Below are positions 33,533 to 40,758 of a stretch of DNA of 64,000 nucleotides, piece after piece (the stretch's first letter is position 1; each line of letters begins with the position of its first letter). The notes beneath the pieces are model-generated. The model was given only the letters and a program-made list of their open reading frames with translations. It did not search any database and was not told the origin of the DNA. The stretch spans positions 1-64,000 of the forward strand of contig CAYLPU010000010.1 of assembly GCA_964385635.1 (NCBI GenBank), in the 5' to 3' direction. The DNA is from CAYLPU01 sp964385635. Its GTDB lineage: Bacteria > Chloroflexota > Anaerolineae > B4-G1. Made by a program: the position numbers and the translations under genes.

Positions 33533-34045
33533 ATGGACATCTCGCACCACCTCGAACTCATCCATCCTGCTTCCTACGTCGCACCGAACGCGACCATCAT
33601 CGGCAACGTACACATCGCCGCCGAGGCGAGTGTCTGGTTCGGTTGCGTGCTGCGGGGCGACAACGCGCCCATCATCGTCGGGGCTCGCACCAACGTTCAG
33701 GACCTCACCGTGATTCACACAGACGCAGGACAGCCCTGCACGCTGGGTGAGGAAGTGACTGTCGGTCACCGGGCTGTGCTGCACAGCGCGACTGTCGAAG
33801 ATGGCGCGCTGATCGGCATCGGGGCTATTGTGCTCAACGGCGCGGTCGTGGGCCGGGAGGCATTGGTCGGGGCTGGGGCGTTGGTGCCCGAGGGGATGAA
33901 CATTCCACTCCGGCACCTGGTACTGGGCGTACCGGCGCGAGTGGTGCGGGAACTGACGGACGAGGAGATCAAACGCTCGCGTACTTTTGCTGAGCACTAC
34001 GTCGCACAGGCGCACATGTTCTTGGCTGCCAGAAAGGAAAGATGA
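33533..34045 (+). CDS. gamma-class carbonic anhydrase family protein
   Basis: The 170-residue product is a left-handed beta-helix of hexapeptide repeats (PNATIIGNVHIAAEASVWFGCVLRGD, ALIGIGAIVLNGAVVGREALVGAGALV). It has His residues in VIHTD and VGHRAVLH at the places of the zinc ligands, followed by a C-terminal helix. Family members hydrate CO2 or act as acyltransferase-like scaffolds. The ATG at 33533 sits 10 bases after a TACAAT -10 box, so it is nearly leaderless. Its stop overlaps the start of the next gene by four bases. Confidence 0.87.
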   Translation: MDISHHLELIHPASYVAPNATIIGNVHIAAEASVWFGCVLRGDNAPIIVGARTNVQDLTVIHTDAGQPCTLGEEVTVGHRAVLHSATVEDGALIGIGAIVLNGAVVGREALVGAGALVPEGMNIPLRHLVLGVPARVVRELTDEEIKRSRTFAEHYVAQAHMFLAARKER

Positions 34046-34533
34046 CCATGTCAGTTATTGAGTTATTGCAACGCAGTGAATTGTTTTCCAGGCTCACGTC
34101 TGAGCAGATTGAGCAGATTGCTGCCCTGGGTCGGGAGGCTGTTTACAACGCGGGCGACCTCATCATCCGCGCGGGCGATCCCTCCGATGAGCTGTACGTC
34201 ATCCGCAGCGGTATGGTCGAGGTGCTGGTCTCCGGGGGCAGGATCCCTGACGTGTCGGGACCGCCCCAATTGACTTCCCTCGTCCGTCTGGGCCAGGGGC
34301 AGTTATTCGGCGAGATGGCGCTGGTGGACAGCGGGGTCCGCTCAGCGACGGTGCGCTGCGTGGAGGATGGCACCGTGCTCTACGTCATCCCCCGTCAAGC
34401 CTTCTGGACCCTCTGCGATGGCGATCATCACATCGGCTACGTCGTGATGCGCAACATCGCTGCCGACCTGTCGTTCAAGTTGCGCCACCGCAACCTGCAG
34501 GCGAGGCTGGAAGGAGCGGGAGGGACGCCGTGA
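34042..34533 (+). CDS. cyclic nucleotide-binding domain protein
   Basis: The 163-residue product is one CRP-like cNMP-binding domain: LFSRLTSEQIEQIAALG, AGDLIIRAGDPSDELYVIRSG, and the phosphate-binding cassette FGEMALVDSGVRSATV with its Arg. There is no helix-turn-helix, so it is a sensor or adaptor and not a transcription factor. It is coupled by four-base overlaps to the carbonic anhydrase gene before it and the small gene after it. Confidence 0.87.
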   Translation: MTMSVIELLQRSELFSRLTSEQIEQIAALGREAVYNAGDLIIRAGDPSDELYVIRSGMVEVLVSGGRIPDVSGPPQLTSLVRLGQGQLFGEMALVDSGVRSATVRCVEDGTVLYVIPRQAFWTLCDGDHHIGYVVMRNIAADLSFKLRHRNLQARLEGAGGTP

Positions 34534-34733
34534 TCTACAAAGTGAGTTACGTCGTCGTAGGCAGGCCGCACTTGGGCTCGATCGTAAACCTGGACACCCC
34601 GCCGCGCGTCGGCGACCGGGTGCAATTGGGCGATGAACTGTTTGAGGTCACCGAGGTCACCGATCTGATTCCACCGCGTGGGGAGTTCGCCTATCTCCAC
34701 GTCACCTGCCAGCCGGTGCAGGATGAGATGTAG
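34530..34733 (+). CDS. small conserved beta-rich protein
   Basis: The 67-residue product (GTG start overlapping the previous stop) is beta-rich: IYKVSYVVVGRPHLGSIVNL, GDRVQLGDELFEVTEVTDL. I do not recognise the family. The tight coupling to the cyclic-nucleotide-binding gene suggests a shared role. Confidence 0.6.
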   Translation: MIYKVSYVVVGRPHLGSIVNLDTPPRVGDRVQLGDELFEVTEVTDLIPPRGEFAYLHVTCQPVQDEM

Positions 34734-34786
34734 GGTATGTCAAGGGGATGTGATCTCCCACGCACCCTTTGATGACGACTGTCGGC

Positions 34787-34814
34787 TTGACAAGGATGGC
34801 TTTCTGAGTATAAT
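34787..34814 (+). promoter_or_regulatory. strong promoter of arsR
   Basis: TTGACA at 34787-34792 and TATAAT at 34809-34814 are both perfect consensus, 16 bases apart. Confidence 0.85.
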
Positions 34815-34815
34815 A

Positions 34816-34845
34816 TGCGGTGTATCGTATATATATCGCACTGCA
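34816..34845 (+). promoter_or_regulatory. probable ArsR operator
   Basis: TGCGGTG at 34816-34822 and CACTGCA at 34839-34845 are inverted arms with one mismatch, flanking an AT-rich alternating core (ATCGTATATATATCG). It sits directly after the -10 box, where an ArsR dimer would block transcription. Confidence 0.55.
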
Positions 34846-34857
34846 TATAGTGAAGAT

Positions 34858-34958
34858 GTATCTTTTCAATAAATGGGGGTGAGGTGGAGGAACGCCAGCA
34901 TCTTGCTGGCATCTAGCGACCAAGATGGTCGCGTTCCCCCAAGATATTGAGAAGATAC
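34858..34958. mobile_element. 101-bp MITE-like element in the arsR leader
   Basis: The ends GTATCTTTTCAATAAA and TATTGAGAAGATAC are inverted, and a perfect 8-bp direct repeat GTGAAGAT flanks the element (34850-34857 and 34959-34966). Inside are two hairpins, GCCAGCA-TCT-TGCTGGC and GCGACCA-AGA-TGGTCGC, enclosed by GGAACG and CGTTCC. It is identical base for base to the copy at 62641. It lies between the arsR promoter and the gene, so it is transcribed in the arsR leader. Confidence 0.9.
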
Positions 34959-34975
34959 GTGAAGATCGTGAAGTA

Positions 34976-35323
34976 ATGAAGGAAGACGCATATCGGCAAG
35001 TGGCCCAACTGTTCCAGATTCTATCTCACCTGGCGCGGCTGCGCATCTTGGACGAACTGCGGCGGGATGAGGCGTGTGTGTGTCACCTCCAGGCAGTGCT
35101 GGGGCGGCCCCAGGCCTACGTCTCTCAGCAGTTGCGGGTGCTGCGGGAGGCCGGGGTGGTCGCGGATCGCAAAGATGGTCAGCTTGTCTACTATCGGTTG
35201 AACGATCCACAGATCACGCAGTTGCTGGAGACCGTTCTGGGGCCAGCCGGTGAGAGAACACACCCACCAGATTGCCCTTGCCCCAGGTGCGCTCGTTGCA
35301 ATTCTGAGGTATCGTGTGAGTAG
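34976..35323 (+). CDS. arsR: ArsR-family arsenic/metal-responsive repressor
   Basis: The 115-residue winged-helix protein has FQILSHLARLRILDEL, the metal-sensing ACVCHLQ motif at the start of the recognition region, VSQQLRVLREAGVV and the wing VADRKDGQLVYYRL. A Cys-rich tail (CPCPRCARCNSEVSCE) could bind As(III) or another soft metal. It should repress the cluster until arsenite is bound. An earlier ATG at 34925 would place 17 residues encoded by the mobile element in front. The ATG at 34976 fits the family, although no good ribosome site is seen for either. Confidence 0.88.
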   Translation: MKEDAYRQVAQLFQILSHLARLRILDELRRDEACVCHLQAVLGRPQAYVSQQLRVLREAGVVADRKDGQLVYYRLNDPQITQLLETVLGPAGERTHPPDCPCPRCARCNSEVSCE

Positions 35324-35419
35324 CCTCCGGCAGCGCGCGTCTATCGGTGCGGGATTCTGACTCGTGTAGGTGAACACTGGTCGTGGCAGCCATTGCTGCG
35401 GCTTTCTTTTGGGCTGGCA

Positions 35420-35437
35420 AATATGCAGTGGGTTGCA
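35420..35437 (+). promoter_or_regulatory. palindrome before the permease gene
   Basis: TATGCA and TGCATA are perfect inverted arms six bases apart in the arsR-permease gap. A second ArsR-type site is possible, but no promoter is evident. Confidence 0.35.
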
Positions 35438-35460
35438 TACAAAGACAATGGAGGTGCAAG

Positions 35461-36819
35461 TTGAGCGTCCTACAATACCTGGCAACATTGTTGCAAACCG
35501 GTCTGGGCAGTCTGGCGGCTTACCTGGCCGCTCACGTCCTGCTGTGCCTGCTGCCGGCCTTTTTCATCGCCGGGGCGCTGGCCGCACTGATCCCCAAGGA
35601 GGCCATCACCAGGTACCTGGGCCGGGATGCGCCCAGGTGGATTTCCTACCCGGCGTCGGCGTTGGGTGGGTTCGTGCTCGCGGTTTGCTCGTGCACCATC
35701 ATGCCGCTCTTCGCCAGTATCTACAAGAAGGGGGCCGGGTTGGGGCCAGCGATCACGTTTCTGTTCGTCGGACCGGCGGTCAACATCCTGGCGATCTCGT
35801 TCACCGGCGTGCAGATCGGGATGGACATCGCGCTGGCGCGGATCGTGCTCTCCATCGTGTTCGGTATCAGCATCGGCCTGTTGATGGCCTGGTTCTTCCG
35901 CCAGGACGACGAGGCGCACAACGAAGCCACCAATGGCGGGCGGGCCTTCGCGCAGGGGGCAAAGGTGCCGGCCCACACGTGGGTCTTCTTCGCGCTGCTC
36001 CTGGGCGTGCTGCTCGCGGGCACATTGCAGGTAGCCGTGCTGAAGAATAGTTGCGCGACGTTTACGCTCCCCGGCGCGTGGGCAGAATCGTTCCAGGGCT
36101 GGCTCAATAGCATCGTGCCCCCGAATCCCTCCCTGGGCATTGAGGGGGTGAGCGTCCACGGCGTGTTCCTGATTGGCCTGTTGGTACTCATCGCCATCAC
36201 CGCCTGGCTGGGGCTGAACAAAGTGGACGAGGGATTCAACACCTGGACCTACGTGGCGCTGGCGCTGGTCACGGCGACGTTGATCGTGGCTTCTTTCAAG
36301 GTCGTGGCGGTGGAAGATGGCCTGAGCGTGGGCATCACCGGTAAACTGATCGCGGAGGTCGTGCTCATCGCCGCCGTGTGGTGGATGGCGGCCAAAAAGT
36401 TCGACGCCTACGACCTCCAGGACTGGCTATGGGAAATGTGGCGGTTCGTCAAACAGATCATCCCGCTACTGATCGTGGGCGTTTTCCTGGCCGGGATGGC
36501 ACGCGCGGTCATCCCCGCGACGTGGATCGAGGCGATCGCCGGGCGCAACACCGTGTGGGCTAACCTGGTCGGCGTGTTGTTCGGTGTCTTCATGTACTTC
36601 CCCACCTTGGTCGAGGTACCCATCGCGCAGACGTTCCTTTCGCTGGGAATGCACCGTGGGCCGTTGCTGGCCTACCTGCTGGCCGACCCGGAGTTGAGCC
36701 TGCAGTCTATCCTCATCACCAATTCGGTGATTGGTAAAAAGAAGACGGCGGTATACGTGGTATTGGTGACGATCTTCAGCACCCTATCGGGGCTGATCTT
36801 TGGCTGGTTTGTGCGGTAG
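35461..36819 (+). CDS. DUF318/ArsP-type membrane permease
   Basis: The 452-residue product has about 10-11 membrane spans and the PF03773-type signature ALGGFVLAVCSCTIMPLFASI followed by GAGLGPAITFLFVGPAVNIL. It is repeated in weaker form in the second half (FGVFMYFPTLVEVP, GPLLAYLLADPELSL). The paired Cys in CSC suits trivalent arsenic. ArsP relatives export methylated or aromatic As(III). The neighbour arsM makes methylarsenicals, which supports that role, but other DUF318 permeases move other ions. The TTG at 35461 is preceded by GGAGG at seven bases and is preferred to upstream codons. Confidence 0.82.
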   Translation: MSVLQYLATLLQTGLGSLAAYLAAHVLLCLLPAFFIAGALAALIPKEAITRYLGRDAPRWISYPASALGGFVLAVCSCTIMPLFASIYKKGAGLGPAITFLFVGPAVNILAISFTGVQIGMDIALARIVLSIVFGISIGLLMAWFFRQDDEAHNEATNGGRAFAQGAKVPAHTWVFFALLLGVLLAGTLQVAVLKNSCATFTLPGAWAESFQGWLNSIVPPNPSLGIEGVSVHGVFLIGLLVLIAITAWLGLNKVDEGFNTWTYVALALVTATLIVASFKVVAVEDGLSVGITGKLIAEVVLIAAVWWMAAKKFDAYDLQDWLWEMWRFVKQIIPLLIVGVFLAGMARAVIPATWIEAIAGRNTVWANLVGVLFGVFMYFPTLVEVPIAQTFLSLGMHRGPLLAYLLADPELSLQSILITNSVIGKKKTAVYVVLVTIFSTLSGLIFGWFVR

Positions 36820-36849
36820 CACTTGACTTCACATAGGAGGAGATGAGAG

Positions 36850-37644
36850 ATGTCAGATTCTGACAGAGAAGAAATTCGACAGGCCGTCCGAGATAAGTAC
36901 GGCTCCGTCGCACAAGCGACAGATACCGGTTGTGGATGCAGCACCTCGTCCTGTTGCAGCCCCAGGGACGTTTCCATCGCGCTCGGATACCCTCCGGGAC
37001 AACTGACGGCGGTGCCGGAGGGGGCCAACATGGGACTGGGGTGTGGCAACCCACACGCGATCGCGGCGCTGAAAGAAGGTGAGACTGTGCTTGATCTGGG
37101 TAGCGGTGGCGGGTTCGATTGCTTCCTGGCTGCCCGGGCCGTGGGCGAGACGGGGCGTGTCATTGGCGTGGATGTGACGCCTGAAATGGTAAGCAAGGCC
37201 CGCCAGAACGGTGCGGGTGCTGGGTTCAGGAATATCGAGTTCCGTCTTGGGGAGATGGAGAATCTACCCGTGGCAGATGCTTCTGTAGATGTGATTATCT
37301 CCAATTGCGTCATCAACCTCTCGCCAGAGAAACCACAGGTGTTCAGAGAGGCGCTGCGTGTTTTGAAGCCGGGTGGCCGTCTGGCTATCTCAGACGTTGT
37401 CGCAACCGCGCAGTTACCCGACGAGATGAAGGAAGACCTTGCACTCTACGCCGGATGTATCGCGGGCGCGGTTTCGGTAGACGAGTTGGTAGACATGTTG
37501 AGAGAGGCTGGATTCACCAATATTCGCATACAACCCAAGGATGAAAGCAGAGAATTCATCCGTGACTGGGCTCCAGGTATGAGAGTCGAGGATTTTGTGG
37601 TTTCGGCTACTATCGAAGCAGTAAAACCTTGTTGCTGCTCATGA
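36850..37644 (+). CDS. arsM: arsenite S-adenosylmethyltransferase
   Basis: The 264-residue product has the SAM motif VLDLGSGGGFDCFLAAR, the start GANMGLGCGNPHA, and three conserved arsenic-binding cysteines: Cys65, Cys153 (ISNCVINLSP) and Cys203 (YAGCIAGA). Additional cysteines lie in the N-terminal GCGCSTSSCCS and the C-terminal CCC. ArsM converts As(III) to mono-, di- and trimethyl forms. TAGGAGGAGATGAG precedes the ATG. It sits between the permease and the mini-thioredoxins, which could supply the reductant the reaction needs. Confidence 0.94.
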   Translation: MSDSDREEIRQAVRDKYGSVAQATDTGCGCSTSSCCSPRDVSIALGYPPGQLTAVPEGANMGLGCGNPHAIAALKEGETVLDLGSGGGFDCFLAARAVGETGRVIGVDVTPEMVSKARQNGAGAGFRNIEFRLGEMENLPVADASVDVIISNCVINLSPEKPQVFREALRVLKPGGRLAISDVVATAQLPDEMKEDLALYAGCIAGAVSVDELVDMLREAGFTNIRIQPKDESREFIRDWAPGMRVEDFVVSATIEAVKPCCCS

Positions 37645-37663
37645 TTCTATTGGGGAGGTTAGA

Positions 37664-37909
37664 ATGGAGATCAAGATTCTGGGCGGCGGATGCCCCAAGT
37701 GCGAGCGCCTGGAGAGGCTGGCCCGTGAGGCGGCCGGCGAACTGGGCATCGAAGCGACGTTCACCAAGGTCAAGGAGATGGGCGCGCTCATGGCCTACGA
37801 CGTCATGAGCACGCCAGCCCTGGTGATCAACGAGGAGGTCAAATCGTCGGGCCGGATTCCGCGCAAGGAAGAGATCGCGGAGTGGATTCGAGCAACGCAA
37901 GGCTTGTAG
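37664..37909 (+). CDS. mini-thioredoxin 1, active site CPKC
   Basis: The 81-residue product is a redox-active-disulfide/MTH895-type thioredoxin fold: MEIKILGGGCPKCERLERLA, the cis-Pro strand STPALVINEEV and a closing helix. It lacks the N-terminal part of full thioredoxins. It is the first of four tandem paralogues and the only one with the classical GGGCPKC form. It probably reduces ArsM or its arsenic substrate, or passes As(III). The role is inferred from the cluster. Confidence 0.85.
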   Translation: MEIKILGGGCPKCERLERLAREAAGELGIEATFTKVKEMGALMAYDVMSTPALVINEEVKSSGRIPRKEEIAEWIRATQGL

Positions 37910-37916
37910 GAGGGAG

Positions 37917-38180
37917 ATGATGCTTCAAATCAAGGTCTTTGGTACCACCCCTCCGTGCGCCAACTGTAAACGCGCGGAGGCGCAGGCAGAGAAAGCAGCG
38001 GAGCGGTTTCCTGGGCAGGTCGAGGTGGTCAAGCTCGACGCGCTAGGCCCAGAGGCCGAAGCATACGGCTTGATGACCACGCCATTGGTCGTCGTCGGCG
38101 AGGAGGTGGTCGGCACGGGTAGGGTTGTGCCGGCTGGGAATCTCGTATCAATCATTGAGGAGAAACTAGGAGACTTATGA
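37917..38180 (+). CDS. mini-thioredoxin 2, active site CANC
   Basis: The 87-residue product keeps the thioredoxin-like fold: LQIKVFGTTPPCANCKRAEA and the cis-Pro strand MTTPLVVVGEEVVGTG. The active site is CANC preceded by PP. It lies seven bases after the first copy and overlaps the third by four bases (ATGA), so the set is one operon. Confidence 0.82.
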   Translation: MMLQIKVFGTTPPCANCKRAEAQAEKAAERFPGQVEVVKLDALGPEAEAYGLMTTPLVVVGEEVVGTGRVVPAGNLVSIIEEKLGDL

Positions 38181-38449
38181 TGGTTAAACTGGAGGTCTTT
38201 AGCGGCAATCCGCCCTGCCCGGGCTGTGTCGCGCTCGTCGAACTGACGCAGCGGATCGCCCCCAAATACGAGGACGAGATGGAACTCACTGTCTACGTCG
38301 GTGAGGAGGGGATGGAAAAGTTCGAGGAGTACAAACCCTTCTGCGTCCCGGCTGCCGTGGTCAATGGCTCGATTCGCATCGAGGGGATGTGCCCCAGCGA
38401 AGCGACGCTCAATAACGCATTGCGGGAGGGTGGGCTATGTCTAAAGTGA
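38177..38449 (+). CDS. mini-thioredoxin 3, active site CPGC
   Basis: The 90-residue product has VKLEVFSGNPPCPGCVALVE with a CPGC site, and additional cysteines at KPFCVPAAVV beside the cis-Pro strand, at GMCPSE and near the end (GLCLK). The added cysteines could form a second disulfide or an As(III) site. It overlaps the second and fourth copies. Confidence 0.8.
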   Translation: MMVKLEVFSGNPPCPGCVALVELTQRIAPKYEDEMELTVYVGEEGMEKFEEYKPFCVPAAVVNGSIRIEGMCPSEATLNNALREGGLCLK

Positions 38450-38703
38450 GAATCGAGGCGTTCGTGTCGGTGCCGCCTTGCTCCGGCGGCGTAGCGGTCA
38501 AGCGACTGCTGAAGGAAATCGAGGCCGAGTTTGACGACCAGACCGAGATCGTCTTCCACACCGGCCCCGGCGACAAGGAGTGGGAGAAGTACGCCATCAA
38601 CAACGCCCCGGCGCTGGTCGTCGGCGACCTGGTCAAGTTCGTGGGGCTGGCCCCGAGCAAGGAGAGCCTGGTAGGCGCGTTGCGCGAGGCGGGATTGGCA
38701 TAG
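38437..38703 (+). CDS. mini-thioredoxin 4, active site degraded to CSGG
   Basis: The 88-residue product aligns with the third copy (KVRIEAFVSVPPCSGGVAVK, cis-Pro strand NNAPALVVGDLVKFVG), but the second active-site Cys is Gly. It cannot form the usual disulfide. It may bind metal or arsenic through one thiol, be glutathionylated, or be a structural partner. It overlaps copy three by 13 bases. Confidence 0.8.
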   Translation: MSKVRIEAFVSVPPCSGGVAVKRLLKEIEAEFDDQTEIVFHTGPGDKEWEKYAINNAPALVVGDLVKFVGLAPSKESLVGALREAGLA

Positions 38704-38767
38704 CCAGGCGTTGCCGACACTGCTGCATTGGAGTCTCGTCCCAACGCCTTCAGCACCGTGCCTGGTT

Positions 38768-38797
38768 CCGAGGGTGGGGTATAGACCCCACCCTCGG
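38768..38797 (+). terminator. strong hairpin after the mini-thioredoxin genes
   Basis: CCGAGGGTGGGGT and ACCCCACCCTCGG form a perfect 13-bp stem with an ATAG loop. No T-tract follows, so it may attenuate or protect the upstream mRNA and not fully end transcription before arsF. Confidence 0.45.
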
Positions 38798-38860
38798 ATA
38801 GGTTATCACAACAGGCCAGTTTCCGTTTAGGCACAGAATAAAAGAAGGAGACACACAACT

Positions 38861-39385
38861 ATGAGGGTGGGGCCAAAGAACATTCTGGCTACAATTCTTA
38901 TTCTGTTCGTCGTTGTGAGCGTGACGTACCTGATCGTGGATGGTTCCCGTCAGCCCACGGATAATCCAGCAAAAAGCGACCAGGCCGTGACTCAAGCGGT
39001 AACACCAAGCCCTGAACACGCCAGCGACGATGAAGCGGCGGAGGCTCAGCACACAGTTATCGCCTATTACTTTCACGGCACGTCTCGCTGCCAGATGTGT
39101 CGCACAATCGAGCAATACGCGCACGAAGCCATAGAGGACGGATTCCCCGAGGAACTGCAATCGGGGGTACTAGAGTGGCACGCAGTCAACGTGGAAGAAC
39201 TTCAGAACAATCACTTTATCAGTGATTATGAACTGTTCACGCGCTCTGTGGTCCTGGTGGATATAGAAGGCGAAAACCAAACCAGGTGGAAGAACCTGGA
39301 GCGAGTCTGGGAACTCGTCGGTGATAGAGAGGCTTTTATATCATACGTTCAGGAAGAAACAAGGGCCTATCTGGGAGGGCATTGA
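38861..39385 (+). CDS. arsF: ArsF-family membrane-anchored thioredoxin-like protein
   Basis: The 174-residue product has an N-terminal membrane anchor (ILATILILFVVVSVTYLIV), a 40-residue polar linker, and a thioredoxin-like domain with YYFHGTSRCQMCRTIEQYA. Its CQMC active site would face outside. It matches the ArsF family linked with ArsG in reduction or export of aromatic nitro- and amino-arsenicals. That assignment is from memory of the family. AAGGAG precedes the ATG, and the stop overlaps the arsG start. Confidence 0.7.
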   Translation: MRVGPKNILATILILFVVVSVTYLIVDGSRQPTDNPAKSDQAVTQAVTPSPEHASDDEAAEAQHTVIAYYFHGTSRCQMCRTIEQYAHEAIEDGFPEELQSGVLEWHAVNVEELQNNHFISDYELFTRSVVLVDIEGENQTRWKNLERVWELVGDREAFISYVQEETRAYLGGH

Positions 39386-40077
39386 TGGAAGAGTGGCTGC
39401 TTGGCGCGACGACGGCGCTATGGCTGGGCATTTTGACTTCGCTCAGTCCCTGCCCGCTGGCGACGAATATTGCCGCGATTTCTTTTGTGGGTAGACGCGT
39501 CGGACGCCCGCGCCAGGTCTTGTTGGCCGGCGTTCTGTATACTCTGGGCAGGTCGCTGACCTATTTGGCCCTGGGTATGCTGCTGGTCGGCAGCATCCTA
39601 TCCGCGCCGCAGATGTCTCACGTCCTCCAGGAGTACATGAACAAGATTATCGGGCCGATCCTGATCCTGGTGGGCATGTTCTTGTTGGAAATGCTGCAGA
39701 TCAATCTTTCCGGCCCCGGCATCAGCGAGGTGATGCAGCGGCGGGTCGAGACGTGGGGTGTCTGGGGAGCCGGTGTGCTCGGAATTTTTTTTGCGCTTTC
39801 CTTTTGTCCCGTTTCGGCGGCACTGTTCTTTGGCAGCCTGATCCCTATGGCCATCATGCGCGGGTCTGGGGTACTGTTGCCCTCGCTCTACGGAGTGGGG
39901 ACGGGCCTCCCAGTGTTCGTCTTTGCGTTGCTCATCGCACTGGGCACACGCTCGGTGGGTAAGGTATTCGACAAGTTAGCCCAGATCGAATGCTGGGCGC
40001 GTCGGTTTACGGGAATCATTTTCATTGTCGTAGGAATCTACTACTCCTTGACACACATCTTTGGCGTCTTCTACTGA
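39385..40077 (+). CDS. arsG: ArsG-family (CcdA/DsbD-like) membrane protein
   Basis: The 230-residue product has six to seven membrane helices. Its Cys-Pro motifs LTSLSPCPLATNIAA and ALSFCPVSAALFF match the CcdA/DsbD electron-carrier fold. With ArsF it forms a pair proposed to export trivalent aromatic arsenicals. An equally reasonable reading is that it carries reducing power from the cytoplasmic mini-thioredoxins to external ArsF. The ATG overlaps the arsF stop by one base (TGATG). Confidence 0.75.
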   Translation: MEEWLLGATTALWLGILTSLSPCPLATNIAAISFVGRRVGRPRQVLLAGVLYTLGRSLTYLALGMLLVGSILSAPQMSHVLQEYMNKIIGPILILVGMFLLEMLQINLSGPGISEVMQRRVETWGVWGAGVLGIFFALSFCPVSAALFFGSLIPMAIMRGSGVLLPSLYGVGTGLPVFVFALLIALGTRSVGKVFDKLAQIECWARRFTGIIFIVVGIYYSLTHIFGVFY

Positions 40078-40125
40078 TCGAGAAGGAGCCACTCTGCGCC
40101 CCTCACACCCTTGGAGGGGAAGAGT

Positions 40126-40758
40126 ATGTTGATCGAAGATTATGACCTTGAAGTAACGTCTGTTCCTTGTGAGCCAGGCAGCGAGGAGTTTGCGGCGATC
40201 GTGCGTCTTAACGTTGACATCGGCCTGACTCTGCCTTACCTGAACCGTACCCTGCGTGGGGCGGTCTACATCGCTCAGTCTCCCTCCCTGGCCTGGAAGA
40301 AGGGCGGGCGCAACATCGCCTTCTGGCCCTACAAGATCGCCATCGGCCATCTTGAGGACCGGGCGCAGGCCCAGAAGGTGGCACAGGGGTTGGTGGACCT
40401 GGTGAACCGGACGTGGGCGCGGCGAGAGGAGATTGAGCCGGACTATGAGATGCGCAAGCGACCGGGACCGCTGGAGGTCTACAACCTCTTGCCGCGGACC
40501 AACTGCCGGGCCTGCGAGCAGCCAACTTGCTACACCTTTGCCTGCAAACTGGTGATAGGGCGCGTGAAACTGGAGGCCTGCCCGGTGCTGCAAGAGCCCC
40601 AACACGCCCCGCAGTTGGCTCAACTGGTCAGCATGCTGCCGGTGGATATGCCCGCTGTCGGCCCGAAGGAGTCTAAATCTACATTGATTGCTGCGGATGG
40701 TTCTGGCTCGTTTTCGTCGAGCCGTGGAGGGGCACAGAGTAAGAGTGAGAGAGAATAA
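40126..40758 (+). CDS. Fe-S cluster protein of the CFeSP/RnfB-type (C-x2-C-x4-C-x16-C)
   Basis: The 210-residue product has an unrecognised alpha/beta N-terminal region (residues 1-120) and then NCRACEQPTCYTFA with Cys127, Cys130, Cys135 and Cys152. This is the spacing of the FeS domain found in the corrinoid iron-sulfur protein and RnfB. The last 50 residues are Ser-rich and probably disordered. It could be a low-potential electron carrier for the cluster. GGAGGGGAAGAGT precedes the ATG at 40126. It overlaps the next transporter gene. Confidence 0.7.
   Translation: MLIEDYDLEVTSVPCEPGSEEFAAIVRLNVDIGLTLPYLNRTLRGAVYIAQSPSLAWKKGGRNIAFWPYKIAIGHLEDRAQAQKVAQGLVDLVNRTWARREEIEPDYEMRKRPGPLEVYNLLPRTNCRACEQPTCYTFACKLVIGRVKLEACPVLQEPQHAPQLAQLVSMLPVDMPAVGPKESKSTLIAADGSGSFSSSRGGAQSKSERE

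Noticed and set aside
40078..40125. Riboswitch before the Fe-S/MOT1 genes
   Set aside because: The gap is under 50 bases with only a short GC-rich hairpin, too small for a known molybdate or other riboswitch.
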